DNA of 64,000 nucleotides, taken from assembly GCA_965276785.1 (NCBI GenBank), contig OZ255629.1, forward strand, positions 3,968,001-4,032,000, in the 5' to 3' direction. This document shows positions 33,891 to 43,199 of this stretch, one piece after another. A model generated the notes under the pieces. That model saw only the letters and a program-made list of their open reading frames with translations, was not told the origin of the DNA and made no database searches. The translations under genes and the position numbers were made by a program. This DNA comes from LMUY01 sp965276785 (GTDB lineage: Bacteria > Pseudomonadota > Alphaproteobacteria > Acetobacterales > Acetobacteraceae). Position 1 is the first letter of the stretch, and each line of letters starts with the position of its first letter.

Positions 33891-34553
33891 ATGACAACAC
33901 CGAACGCAGCACAACACGCCTTCGTCCATACCATTGCGGGCATCTGCCAACTGCCATGGTTCCAGCTTTCGGAGCAGGATTGCATCGATGTCGCATGGGC
34001 CTACTACTTCTTCTCGGTGCAATTCCGCGAGAACCTGGGAATAGCCCGTAAGTTGCACCCCAGCGACGAGAAGCTGCTCGATCTCGACCGTGGCGAGTGC
34101 AACACAGATAATCTGTCTCCTTGGCCCGGGGTCGCGCTTGCCGGTGAACGGATGGATCACGATGAATTCATGCGGCGCACGTTAGCGCTCGGTTCGCTTC
34201 CAAATCCGAAGAGGCAGCGCTTTGCCGAAATTGGAGAGCGTTACCTCGCGCTGACCCGCGCTACTGATGACGTCACCCGCGCCATGAGCATCGCCAGTTA
34301 TGAAGACGGCGGCTTGGAAAACGTCTTTACCGCCATGCTGACCATGCCGGAAACCCCGAACCCGGTGCTTGGCGCCTTCCGCCACTTTCTCTCCGAGCAC
34401 ATCCGCTTCGATACCGACCCGGATGAAGGTCATGGCGCCCTCGCCCGTCATCTCGCCCCAGACGACCGCATCAAGCCGCTCTGGGATGCATTCCGCGATC
34501 TATTCATCACCTTGGTTCCTGCCCTCGGCGGCAGGGAGGCCGTGGCTGCCTGA
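33891..34553 (+). CDS. Helical protein resembling heme-oxygenase-like (DUF3050/PqqC-type) fold
   Basis: Predicted soluble, mostly helical 220-residue protein. Segments DHDEFMRRTLAL, SYEDGGLENVF, and HIRFDTDPDEGHGALARHL place Glu, His and Asp residues in spacing reminiscent of heme-oxygenase-like metal proteins. The HI..D...GHG end resembles DUF3050. The family assignment is tentative and the reaction unknown. AAGGTGAG precedes ATG 33891. It stands alone, divergent from metY and converging on hpf 42 bases away. Confidence 0.6.
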   Translation: MTTPNAAQHAFVHTIAGICQLPWFQLSEQDCIDVAWAYYFFSVQFRENLGIARKLHPSDEKLLDLDRGECNTDNLSPWPGVALAGERMDHDEFMRRTLALGSLPNPKRQRFAEIGERYLALTRATDDVTRAMSIASYEDGGLENVFTAMLTMPETPNPVLGAFRHFLSEHIRFDTDPDEGHGALARHLAPDDRIKPLWDAFRDLFITLVPALGGREAVAA

Positions 34554-34595
34554 CAATCGATCCGCAGCGCTTTTCAGTCTTGCCCGTATAATGCG

Positions 34596-35183
34596 TCATG
34601 CTTTTCCCGCCGGGTCGATCCAGCCAATATGCCCGTCGGTGCGGCGATAGACGACATTGAGTTCGCCCGTCGTGCTGTTGCGGAACATCATGACCTCCTG
34701 ATGGGCTAGGTCCAGCCGCATCACGGCTTCGCTCACCGTGAGATGGTCAATGACCGTGGCGGTCTCGGCGATGACTGTCGCAAAGGTCTGCGCCCCTCCT
34801 TGGGCATTTAGGTCCTGTGATTCGTCCTCCTGTCGCAAGATATATTGGCGGGCCGCTGCCTGGGGCCGTTCGCGATGAGCCAAATCTCGTGCATGCTCGT
34901 TAACCCGGCGGCGATAGCGTCGAAGCCGCTTGGCGATGTGCTCGGCAGCGTCATCGAAGGCACTGTTGGCGTCTGCGGCTTCGCCCTCACCGCGCAACGT
35001 CAGTCCTCGTCCGGCATGGACGTTAATGTCACAGGTAAAGAAAGAGCGAGCACGGCTGAAAGTGACGTTCGCTTCCAGCGCACCGTCAAAATATTTGCCG
35101 GCGATTGTGTCCAGGCCCTCGGAGACGCGCGTGCGCAAAGCGTCCGAAAGGTCCACCTGCTTGCCGGAAACGGTGATCTGCAT
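34596..35183 (-). CDS. hpf: Ribosome hibernation promoting factor, long form
   Basis: HPF (195 aa from ATG 35183) binds the 30S decoding region and dimerises ribosomes in stationary phase. The N-terminal S30AE domain (MQITVSGKQVDLSDALRTRV; FSRARSFFTCDINVHAGRG) is joined by a charged linker to the C-terminal dimerisation domain. That domain contains LTVSEAVMRLDLAHQEVMMFRN and VVYRRTDGHIGWI, so this is the long form. It follows rpoN on the same strand, the classic rpoN-hpf order. Confidence 0.95.
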   Translation of the reverse strand: MQITVSGKQVDLSDALRTRVSEGLDTIAGKYFDGALEANVTFSRARSFFTCDINVHAGRGLTLRGEGEAADANSAFDDAAEHIAKRLRRYRRRVNEHARDLAHRERPQAAARQYILRQEDESQDLNAQGGAQTFATVIAETATVIDHLTVSEAVMRLDLAHQEVMMFRNSTTGELNVVYRRTDGHIGWIDPAGKA

Positions 35184-35226
35184 GGGCGGCGCTCCATGGT
35201 TACGGTTGTGGTGGCGCCGCTCCGTT

Positions 35227-36717
35227 CTAGGCCGGCAACGCCTTCTCCCGTTTGCGCTGGACCGAACTGGGGATCCGCAGCGCATCCCGGTATTTGGCCA
35301 CCGTTCGGCGCGCAATGTCCACGCCTTCCCGTCGCAAAGCTGCCACGATCGCGTCGTCCGACAGAATACCATCGCAGGTTTCTGCGCCGACCATGGCACG
35401 GATGCGCTGACGCACGGCTTCGGCGCTGTGGTTGGCGCCGTCTAAACCGGCGATGGCGGTGGTGAAGAAGTACTTAAGCTCGAACGTGCCGCGCGGGGTG
35501 GCGATGTATTTGTTGGCAGTTACCCGGCTGACGGTGCTCTCATGCATTTCCACCGCATCGGCGATATCGCGCAGGATCAGCGGGCGTAGATGGGCAACGC
35601 CATGTCGAAAGAAGCCGTCCTGCCGCCGCACGATCTCTGCGGCGACCTTTAGAATGGTCTGTGCCCGCTGCTGGAGCGACTTCACCAGCCAGTTGGCCGA
35701 GGAAAGCTGCTCGCCCAGGAAGGCCCGATCCTCCCGCTTTATGGACGTGATCACGCGGGCGTGAAAGCCTTGATTGACCAGAACCCGGGGCATCGTTTCT
35801 GGGTTCAGCTCCAGAATCCAGTCAGCTCCATCTTGGGAACGGATCGGGGCGGATCGCATCAGCACGTCCGGCAGGATAGCGGCGGCGGGGGCGATATCGA
35901 ACGCAGCCCCGGGTTTCGGATCCAACGCGCGGATTTCGGCGATCATATCGGCCAAGTCCTCGGCGTCGACGTCGCAGAGTTCCTGCAGCCGCTTGAGATC
36001 CCGCCGAGCCAATAGGTCGAGATTGTCCAGCAGGGCCTGCATCGCTGGGTCGAGCCGGTTGCGGTCGGCCAACTGGGCGGCCAGGCATTCCCGCAAGTCC
36101 CGCGCGAACAGGCCTGTGGGGTCGAAGCGCTGCATTTCGGTGCGCACCCGCTCCACTTGGGCCGGCTCGGCGCCGAGCGCGTCCGCCAGGCTGGCGCTGT
36201 CGATGGAGACACGGCCGGCGGCATCCAGCAGGGTGATGAGGTGCGCGCCGATCAAGCGGTCTACCGGGTCGTCGAAGCCGAGCCGAAGCTGTTCTGCCAG
36301 GTGCTCGCGGAGGCAGCGAGGGGTCGCGGCAAGGTCGTCCATGCCGCGGTCTTCCCCGTCGAAGCCGCTAGCGCTGCCGCGCTCGCGGCTGAAAGCGGGG
36401 GCACCGTCTCCAAGGCTGCCGGCATCGAAACTGTTGGCATGATCGGCTTCCACCATGTCCGGCAGCTTCTCACGCCGCAGCAGGTCCGCCGCATCCAGCC
36501 CTTCGAGCGCCTCGCTGCGTTGGTCGGGCGCCACGTGCTCGCGCAGTGTTTCCGACGCATCGTCCCGCTCGAGCAGAGGATTGCGCTCGAGCTCCTCCTC
36601 CACATAAGCGGTCACTTCGAGGTTGGAGAACTGCAGCAGCTTGATGGCTTGCCGCAATTGCGGCGTCATCACCAGCGACTGGGATTGCCTGAATTCGAGA
36701 CGGGGACCGATTGCCAT
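35227..36717 (-). CDS. rpoN: RNA polymerase sigma-54 factor RpoN
   Basis: Sigma-54 (496 aa) directs enhancer-dependent transcription at -24/-12 promoters. Region I is Gln/Leu-rich (QSLVMTPQLRQAIKLLQFSNLE). An acidic region II follows, then the core-binding region, and the C-terminal DNA-binding part with the RpoN box ARRTVAKYR close to the end. ATG 36717 gives the normal start MAIGPRLEFRQSQ; 17 more codons upstream are open but overlap the end of lptB. It lies ten bases after lptB. Confidence 0.97.
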   Translation of the reverse strand: MAIGPRLEFRQSQSLVMTPQLRQAIKLLQFSNLEVTAYVEEELERNPLLERDDASETLREHVAPDQRSEALEGLDAADLLRREKLPDMVEADHANSFDAGSLGDGAPAFSRERGSASGFDGEDRGMDDLAATPRCLREHLAEQLRLGFDDPVDRLIGAHLITLLDAAGRVSIDSASLADALGAEPAQVERVRTEMQRFDPTGLFARDLRECLAAQLADRNRLDPAMQALLDNLDLLARRDLKRLQELCDVDAEDLADMIAEIRALDPKPGAAFDIAPAAAILPDVLMRSAPIRSQDGADWILELNPETMPRVLVNQGFHARVITSIKREDRAFLGEQLSSANWLVKSLQQRAQTILKVAAEIVRRQDGFFRHGVAHLRPLILRDIADAVEMHESTVSRVTANKYIATPRGTFELKYFFTTAIAGLDGANHSAEAVRQRIRAMVGAETCDGILSDDAIVAALRREGVDIARRTVAKYRDALRIPSSVQRKREKALPA

Positions 36718-36727
36718 GGGTCGCAGT

Positions 36728-37480
36728 CTACAGGCTAAACCTTTCCCCAAGGTACACGCGACGAACATCTTCGTTCGCCACGACCTCCTGGGGGCGGCCC
36801 TCCATCAGCAACTGGCCGTCATGCATTATGTAAGCGCGATCAATGATTTCCAGGGTCTCGCGCACATTGTGGTCGGTGATCAGCACGCCGATGCCGCGAT
36901 CTTTTAAATGTCCGACCAGATCACGAATTTCACCGACCGCGATCGGGTCGATGCCGGCCAGTGGCTCGTCGAGCAGGATGTAGCCGGGTTGAGTGGCCAA
37001 GGCACGGGCGATCTCCACCCGGCGCCGCTCGCCGCCGGATAACGCCAAAGCGGGAGTGCGGCGCAGGTGAGTGATGCCGAATTCCGCTAGCAACTCGGCC
37101 AGTATGGTTTCGCGGCGGTCCCGGTCCGGCTCGACCACTTCCAAAGCCGCGATGATGTTGCCTTCGACGGTAAGGCCGCGGAACACGCTGGCCTCCTGGG
37201 GCAAGTAGCCGATGCCCAACCGGGCCCGGCGATACATCGGCAGCCCGGTGATATCGGTTCCGTCCAGGCTAATCGACCCGGTGTCAGGCCGGACTAGCCC
37301 CGTGATCATGTAAAACGTCGTGGTCTTGCCGGCGCCGTTCGGACCCAGCAAGCCGACCGCCTCGCCGCGGCGCAAGCTGACCGAGACGTTTCGCACCACG
37401 GGCCGCTTCTTATAGGTCTTGCCAACGCCATTGGCGACGAGCCCAGGCTTGCCGTCAATCACCCGCAACGCGGCGTTCAC
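36728..37480 (-). CDS. lptB: LPS export ABC transporter ATPase LptB
   Basis: ATPase (250 aa) of LptB2FG, which extracts LPS from the inner membrane. Walker A GPNGAGKTTTFYMITG, the Q-loop near YLPQEASVFR, signature LSGGERRRVEIARAL, Walker B ILLDEPLAGIDP, and the H-loop in VLITDHNVRET are all present. GTG 37480 overlaps the lptA stop (GTGA). It is part of kdsD-lptC-lptA-lptB-rpoN-hpf, one operon by overlap. Confidence 0.97.
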   Translation of the reverse strand: MNAALRVIDGKPGLVANGVGKTYKKRPVVRNVSVSLRRGEAVGLLGPNGAGKTTTFYMITGLVRPDTGSISLDGTDITGLPMYRRARLGIGYLPQEASVFRGLTVEGNIIAALEVVEPDRDRRETILAELLAEFGITHLRRTPALALSGGERRRVEIARALATQPGYILLDEPLAGIDPIAVGEIRDLVGHLKDRGIGVLITDHNVRETLEIIDRAYIMHDGQLLMEGRPQEVVANEDVRRVYLGERFSL

Positions 37481-38481
37481 GAACCGCCTCCTTTGCCGTT
37501 GGCCGGCGCCGCCCGCTTGGGAGCGCCTTGGGAGCCCCTCTCGGGCTGCGTGCTGTTCGGCACGACCAATCCCTCCACCCGGCTGCCCGGAGTGCGGGTG
37601 AGAGTTGAGACGCCGGTGCGCAGATTGATTACGGCGTCATCGCCATTCAACTGGTTTTCTCCACGGGTGATATGGACGTTGCCGGCAAGCCGGGCGATTT
37701 GCGTGTCGGGGATGTAAACCCCTTTGTCGGCATGGGCGATTTCGGTGGCGGTGCGCACTTCGACGTGGCCGAACGCGTCAACCCGCTGGAGCTTGCCGCT
37801 GCTCTCGGCCAGCGGGTCTGCTCCGGGCTTGGCCGGCGCGGCCGCCACTTTCTGCACCGGCGACCCTGCCGCAGGGGGGGCGTTCGGGTCCGCGGTGTAG
37901 CCCACGAGGATGTCGGCCCGGATTTGGCGCCCGTCGTTGGTGGTCACCACCGCGTCGCCGCGGCCGACCGCCATGTGCTTCTGCGACCAGTACTCCATTG
38001 TGTCGCGAGCCGACATGGTCTGTTGCGGTGTGATGATGTGCAGGTTGTGCCCGGTCATCACCAGCACCGCTTGGTCGATATCGTAGACGGCATGGTCGCC
38101 AAAGGCCTGGTCGGTCGGCGTAAAGATGTGGACGCTGCCCTCGGCTTGGAGCCGGTAGATCTCGTTGTTGCCAGTGTCCGTCGCCGGCCCTCCCGACGCG
38201 GGCGCGCTCGCTGGCTGGGCGGCGGCCTGGCCGGGCGCCGCACCGGCCTTGCGGCGGTAGAACGCAATGAGCCGGTCTGCCGTCACCGTCACGTCGCCGC
38301 GCATCGCGCGGGCGTTGCCTGTGGCGATGATCTGCTGTTCGCTCTGACGCCACTCCATGCCGTTGTCGGACGTGACGTCCACCGGGCCGCCCTTGGTCAT
38401 GTCGATGCCCTGGGCGTGCGGTTGCGCAGGCTGAACGAGGCCGAGCAGCAGTATGGCCGGCGCGACGGCCAGTCTCCTCAT
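37477..38481 (-). CDS. lptA: LPS transport periplasmic protein LptA, extended form
   Basis: LptA forms the periplasmic beta-jellyroll bridge for LPS. The 334-residue product has a Sec signal ending near PHAQG. OstA-type strand repeats follow (WRQSEQQIIATGNARAMRGDVTVTAD; YRLQAEGSVHIFTP; QRVDAFGHVEVRTATEIAHADKGVY), interrupted by two Pro/Ala/Gly-rich linkers (around residues 78-105 and 205-228). It ends in a basic Gly-rich tail. It is about twice the length of E. coli LptA. It overlaps lptC and lptB by four bases each. Confidence 0.9.
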   Translation of the reverse strand: MRRLAVAPAILLLGLVQPAQPHAQGIDMTKGGPVDVTSDNGMEWRQSEQQIIATGNARAMRGDVTVTADRLIAFYRRKAGAAPGQAAAQPASAPASGGPATDTGNNEIYRLQAEGSVHIFTPTDQAFGDHAVYDIDQAVLVMTGHNLHIITPQQTMSARDTMEYWSQKHMAVGRGDAVVTTNDGRQIRADILVGYTADPNAPPAAGSPVQKVAAAPAKPGADPLAESSGKLQRVDAFGHVEVRTATEIAHADKGVYIPDTQIARLAGNVHITRGENQLNGDDAVINLRTGVSTLTRTPGSRVEGLVVPNSTQPERGSQGAPKRAAPANGKGGGS

Positions 38482-39140
38482 TGATGTTGCTCGTTCAGCA
38501 CGAGATGCGACTTACCGCTGAATTGGACGACAGCGCCTTTGTCCACCAGGGCGAAACCCTGTGCGTCCAGCGTGCCGAACGGGCCTTCGGCATGGGTTTG
38601 CTCGCTGCCGGCCGCGGCGCCTTGCTTTAGGTCCACCGCCGCGGAAGGGGTTTGCAAGGTCACGCCGTTATCACGATAGATCACGACGTGGCCGGACAGG
38701 TCGAGCTGATTAACATGCTGCAAATAAACGCCATTCTCCGAGACGACCAAGGTCCATGATCCATTCTCGCTCAATACGTCCGCTTTTGGGCTCACCAGAT
38801 TGATGCGCTCAGGGCCAACCTGCTGGGCTTCTTCGGCCGTCACCGTATAGGGGCGGTTGCGATTGTCGATGCCGTGGTAGCGTAGGTTCACCAGACGACC
38901 TTGCTGGATCGCCCGCAAGCCATTCTCGGCCATGCGCGTCATCTCGATCCGATGCACAATCTGTGGCCATAGCAGCACTGTCGCCAGCAACAGCACGGCG
39001 AGCAGCGGCAACACCCGCTTGGCCAAAACCACCAGACGCCGGCGCCTGGCCATGCGCCGCATGGAGAGGGCGCTGCGCGGGCGGGCCGCAGCGTGGGCAA
39101 GCCTGCGGCTGGAGGAGGCTGGCAGCGGGGCGATGCTCAC
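38478..39140 (-). CDS. lptC: LPS export protein LptC
   Basis: Bitopic inner-membrane protein (220 aa) that hands LPS from LptB2FG to LptA. A basic N-terminal extension (ARRRRLVVLAKR) precedes one membrane helix at about residues 43-60. The periplasmic LptC domain follows, with NRPYTVTAEEAQQVGPERINL and DLSGHVVIYRDNGVTLQTPSA. GTG 39140 overlaps the kdsD stop, and its own stop overlaps lptA. Confidence 0.93.
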   Translation of the reverse strand: MSIAPLPASSSRRLAHAAARPRSALSMRRMARRRRLVVLAKRVLPLLAVLLLATVLLWPQIVHRIEMTRMAENGLRAIQQGRLVNLRYHGIDNRNRPYTVTAEEAQQVGPERINLVSPKADVLSENGSWTLVVSENGVYLQHVNQLDLSGHVVIYRDNGVTLQTPSAAVDLKQGAAAGSEQTHAEGPFGTLDAQGFALVDKGAVVQFSGKSHLVLNEQHQ

Positions 39141-40114
39141 GCGACGCCGGCCCGCAGTAAATCGTGGATATGAAGGATGCCGACAGGCTGCCTCTCGTGC
39201 CCGACGACGAACAAGCTTGTCACCCGCGGTTCCATCGCATTCATCGCCCGCAGGGCCTCGGCCGCCAGCGCCTCAGGCCCGATCGTGCGGGGATTTGCCG
39301 TCATTACCGCCCGGACCGGCTGGTTCAGCAGGTCGGGGCCCATTGCGCGACGGAGGTCGCCATCTGTGACGATGCCGAGCAAGCGGCCCGCGTCGACCAC
39401 GCCGACGCAGCCAAAGCCTTTGCCCGTCATCAGCAGCAAAGCCTGCCGCATGGCGGTGTCGGGCGCTGTCAACGGCACTGCCTCACCGGTGTGCATCAAG
39501 TCCCGCACCCGGCGGAGCTGCGCGCCCAACTTGCCCCCGGGGTGATAGGCGCGAAACTCGGTGGCGGTGAAGCCACGCCGGGTCAGCAGCGCGACGGCCA
39601 GGGCATCCCCGATCGCCATCTGCATGACCGTGCTGGTGGTGGGGGCGGAGGTCACGGCGCAAGCCTCGGGGGCGGCCGGCAAGGTGAGGACCACGTCGGC
39701 GGCCCGGGCCAGGGTGGATTGGCATCGCCCGGTGATGGCCAGCAAAGGCAGGCCAAAACGCTTAGCATGGGCGATCAGGTCAGCGAGCTCGGTGGTTTCG
39801 CCGCTGTTAGAGATCAGGATCAGCGCATCGCCCGGCTGGATCATGCCGAGGTCGCCATGAGATGCCTCGCTGGGGTGCACGAACAACGCCGGGCTCCCGG
39901 TGGATGCAAGTGTGGCGGCAATCTTGCGTGCGACATGGCCGGATTTGCCGATGCCGGACACGACGATTCGGCCGGCGAGGCTGCCTAGCAGCGCGACTGC
40001 TTGTTCGAAGCTGCCGTCCAACGATGCGGCGAGGGCGCGCAGTCCGGCCGCTTCGGTCGCGAGGACGGACTTGCCGACGCTGAGGTCGGACGCGGCAGAG
40101 AGTGCGATACTCAT
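39137..40114 (-). CDS. kdsD: D-arabinose 5-phosphate isomerase KdsD
   Basis: First enzyme of KDO synthesis (325 aa). The N-terminal SIS domain has GIGKSGHVARKIAATLASTG and SNSGETTEL; the family's EASHGDLGMI and HPGGKLGAQL are present. Two CBS domains occupy about residues 205-325. It is the first gene of the KDO/LPS-export operon on the minus strand. The upstream gap contains a 19-base ATTCT...AGAAT dyad (40172-40190) that could regulate it. Confidence 0.96.
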   Translation of the reverse strand: MSIALSAASDLSVGKSVLATEAAGLRALAASLDGSFEQAVALLGSLAGRIVVSGIGKSGHVARKIAATLASTGSPALFVHPSEASHGDLGMIQPGDALILISNSGETTELADLIAHAKRFGLPLLAITGRCQSTLARAADVVLTLPAAPEACAVTSAPTTSTVMQMAIGDALAVALLTRRGFTATEFRAYHPGGKLGAQLRRVRDLMHTGEAVPLTAPDTAMRQALLLMTGKGFGCVGVVDAGRLLGIVTDGDLRRAMGPDLLNQPVRAVMTANPRTIGPEALAAEALRAMNAMEPRVTSLFVVGHERQPVGILHIHDLLRAGVA

Positions 40115-40171
40115 GGCAGCATGGTATGCGCAGCCCTGCCATCCCGGTCAACTGACCGGCGGCATCGCGAG

Positions 40172-40190
40172 ATTCTCGTTCGACAAGAAT
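40172..40190. promoter_or_regulatory. ATTCT-N9-AGAAT dyad upstream of kdsD
   Basis: ATTCT (40172-40176) and AGAAT (40186-40190) flank CGTTCGACA, forming a 19-base dyad 58 bases before the kdsD start. It could be an operator; no known regulator is recognised. Confidence 0.3.
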
Positions 40191-40383
40191 TGTGCCATCG
40201 TGTTTGCAGTGCGCTGCATCGTTTTAAACCAATATCAGCAGAGACGCCGTCTAACGGGCGCGCTGGCTCGACCGGTCAGCTGGAGAGTGATCGCACCAGT
40301 GTTGTTCCTGGCCGTGGGCGCTGCGCTGACAGCGGTCGCAGTCGGCGAGCCAGATTATCGGCCGGACGCGGCCCGCGGGCCTG

Positions 40384-40416
40384 GCTTGCCTGGGTGTAGG
40401 CTGCACCCAGGCAAGC
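40384..40416. other. Perfect 13-bp hairpin upstream of the str operon
   Basis: GCTTGCCTGGGTG (40384-40396), a 7-base loop TAGGCTG, and CACCCAGGCAAGC (40404-40416). No T-run is found on either side, so an ordinary terminator is not supported. It sits 78 bases upstream of the -35 of the rpsL promoter. Confidence 0.7.
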
Positions 40417-40494
40417 AGCCAGTCCAGCTGTCGAACGCGTGATAACGGCTTGGAACTTGTCATTGCAGCTACCACCGGCGGCCGGACCGACGGC

Positions 40495-40523
40495 TTGACT
40501 CCGCCAGACCTCGCTCGTAGAAC
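40495..40523 (+). promoter_or_regulatory. Sigma-70 promoter of the ribosomal cluster
   Basis: TTGACT (40495-40500), a 17-base spacer, TAGAAC (40518-40523). It lies about 200 bases upstream of rpsL, leaving a long leader. It is the best promoter match seen in the window for a unit known to need strong expression. Confidence 0.6.
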
Positions 40524-40718
40524 CCGCGGCTCGGTCTGGCCCTCAAGCCAGTCATATTCTTTGGAACAGACAGCGTGCGGTGCCGCTTGCCCCTGATGGG
40601 AGAAGCTAAGGCCGGATGCGGGAGATTCAGGCCGCACTTGTGGGAATCCCCCCCACGGCGTGCGGATTTTGGTTTGGCGGCAGGTGGTAACGAGCCGGCC
40701 GAGACGAGGAAGTTGGAT

Positions 40719-41090
40719 ATGCCGACCATCAACCAGCTAATCGCCCATGGCCGTGAGCCGGCGCCGAAGCGCAACAAGGTGCCGGCGCTGCAGTCTTGCC
40801 CACAGAAGCGCGGCGTATGCACCCGCGTCTATACCGTCACCCCGAAAAAGCCGAACTCGGCTCTGCGTAAGGTGGCAAAGGTGCGGCTGACTAACGGTTT
40901 CGAGGTGGTGAGCTATATCCCTGGAGAGGGGCACAACCTGCAGGAGCATAGCGTGGTGCTGATCCGCGGCGGTCGCGTGAAGGATTTGCCCGGCGTTCGA
41001 TATCACATCCTGCGCGGCGTGCTCGACACGCAGGGCATTGCCAAGCGCCGCCAGCGCCGGTCGCTGTATGGCGCCAAGCGGCCAAAGTAG
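40719..41090 (+). CDS. rpsL: 30S ribosomal protein S12
   Basis: Decoding-centre protein (123 aa) and site of streptomycin-resistance mutations. PKKPNSALRKVAKVRL and GGRVKDLPGVRYH are the conserved loops; both carry the wild-type lysines (PKKPNSA and GRVKDLPG), so no classic rpsL resistance substitution is visible. ATG 40719 has GAGGAAG upstream; the longer open frame is leader. First gene of the str cluster, 12 bases before rpsG. Confidence 0.98.
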   Translation: MPTINQLIAHGREPAPKRNKVPALQSCPQKRGVCTRVYTVTPKKPNSALRKVAKVRLTNGFEVVSYIPGEGHNLQEHSVVLIRGGRVKDLPGVRYHILRGVLDTQGIAKRRQRRSLYGAKRPK

Positions 41091-41102
41091 AGGGAGCAAC
41101 CG

Positions 41103-41579
41103 ATGAGCAGGCGCCGCCGTGCGGTCAAGCGCGACATCCTGCCGGACGCGAAGTTCGGCGACACTGTGATCACGCGCTTCATGAACGCGCTCATGTACGA
41201 TGGTAAAAAGTCCAACGCCGAGGGTATCGTCTATGGCGCGCTGGACGTGCTGAAGCGTCGCGGCGGCGCGCAGGCAGATCCGGTGCGCATGTTCCACGAC
41301 GCGCTGGACAACGTGAAACCAGCGGTCGAGGTGCGCAGTCGCCGCGTTGGCGGCGCCACCTACCAGGTGCCGGTGGAGGTGCGGACGGAACGGCGGCAGG
41401 CGCTGGCAATCCGTTGGCTAATTGATAGCGCACGCAAGCGTGGTGAGCATACAATGGAGGAGCGCCTCTCCAACGAGCTGAACGACGCGGTGAACAATCG
41501 CGGCAGCGCGGTGAAGAAGCGTGAAGACACCCATCGGATGGCGGAGGCGAACAAGGCCTTCAGCCACTATCGGTGGTAA
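41103..41579 (+). CDS. rpsG: 30S ribosomal protein S7
   Basis: Primary 16S rRNA-binding protein that nucleates the 30S head, and a likely translational repressor of its own operon. At 158 aa it has the opening SRRRRAVKRDILPDAKFGD, the central VEVRSRRVGGATYQVPVEV, and a C-terminal RMAEANKAFSHYRW. AGGGAGCAACC precedes ATG 41103. The next gene is tuf, not fusA, after a 71-base gap. Confidence 0.98.
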   Translation: MSRRRRAVKRDILPDAKFGDTVITRFMNALMYDGKKSNAEGIVYGALDVLKRRGGAQADPVRMFHDALDNVKPAVEVRSRRVGGATYQVPVEVRTERRQALAIRWLIDSARKRGEHTMEERLSNELNDAVNNRGSAVKKREDTHRMAEANKAFSHYRW

Positions 41580-41650
41580 CAGACTGGCGCTGGTAAGACG
41601 AATTCGAACCCACCCTCCCGAACAGTAAACCGGGGCGACGGAGCACAACG

Positions 41651-42841
<1,191 letters not shown>

Positions 42842-42878
42842 GACAACGGTCGCCCGCGACCCCCTAGAGCAGAGTACA

Positions 42879-43187
42879 ATGGACAACCAGAATATCCGCA
42901 TTCGCCTCAAGGCGTACGATCACCGCGTGCTGGACAACAGCACGCGGGAAATCGTGAACACGGCGAAGCGCACGGGGGCACGAGTCCGGGGTCCGATTCC
43001 GTTGCCGACGCATATCGAGCGGTTCACGGTGAACCGGTCGCCGCATGTCGATAAGAAGAGCCGCGAACAGTTCGAAATCCGGACGCATCGTCGCTTGCTC
43101 GATATCGTGGAGCCGACGCCGCAAACGGTGGACGCTTTGATGAAGCTCGACCTCGCCTCCGGCGTGGATGTCGAGATCAAGCTTTAA
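42879..43187 (+). CDS. rpsJ: 30S ribosomal protein S10
   Basis: S10 (NusE, 102 aa) also joins the antitermination complex. It begins DNQNIRIRLKAYDHRVLD, with the conserved RTGARVRGPIPLPT and IRTHRRLLDI. ATG 42879 is chosen as the normal start; the open frame upstream overlaps tuf. First gene of the S10 block, 12 bases before rplC. Confidence 0.97.
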   Translation: MDNQNIRIRLKAYDHRVLDNSTREIVNTAKRTGARVRGPIPLPTHIERFTVNRSPHVDKKSREQFEIRTHRRLLDIVEPTPQTVDALMKLDLASGVDVEIKL

Positions 43188-43199
43188 AGGGCCGAGCAG

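Larger units (their letters stand above)
40115..40718. other. Long divergent gap upstream of kdsD and rpsL
   Basis: About 600 bases between divergent operons. It contains a CCGGTCA/TGACCGG dyad (40144-40159), an ATTCT/AGAAT dyad (40172-40190), a strong 13-bp hairpin (40384-40416) and a good sigma-70 promoter toward rpsL (40495-40523). A plus-strand frame with one hydrophobic stretch (IAPVLFLAVGAALTAVAVG, near 40290) lacks a spaced ribosome site and runs through the hairpin, so I do not call it a gene. Confidence 0.6.

Noticed and set aside
40197..40442. Small membrane protein frame upstream of rpsL
   Set aside because: One hydrophobic stretch, but no spaced ribosome site, and the frame runs through the perfect hairpin at 40384-40416.
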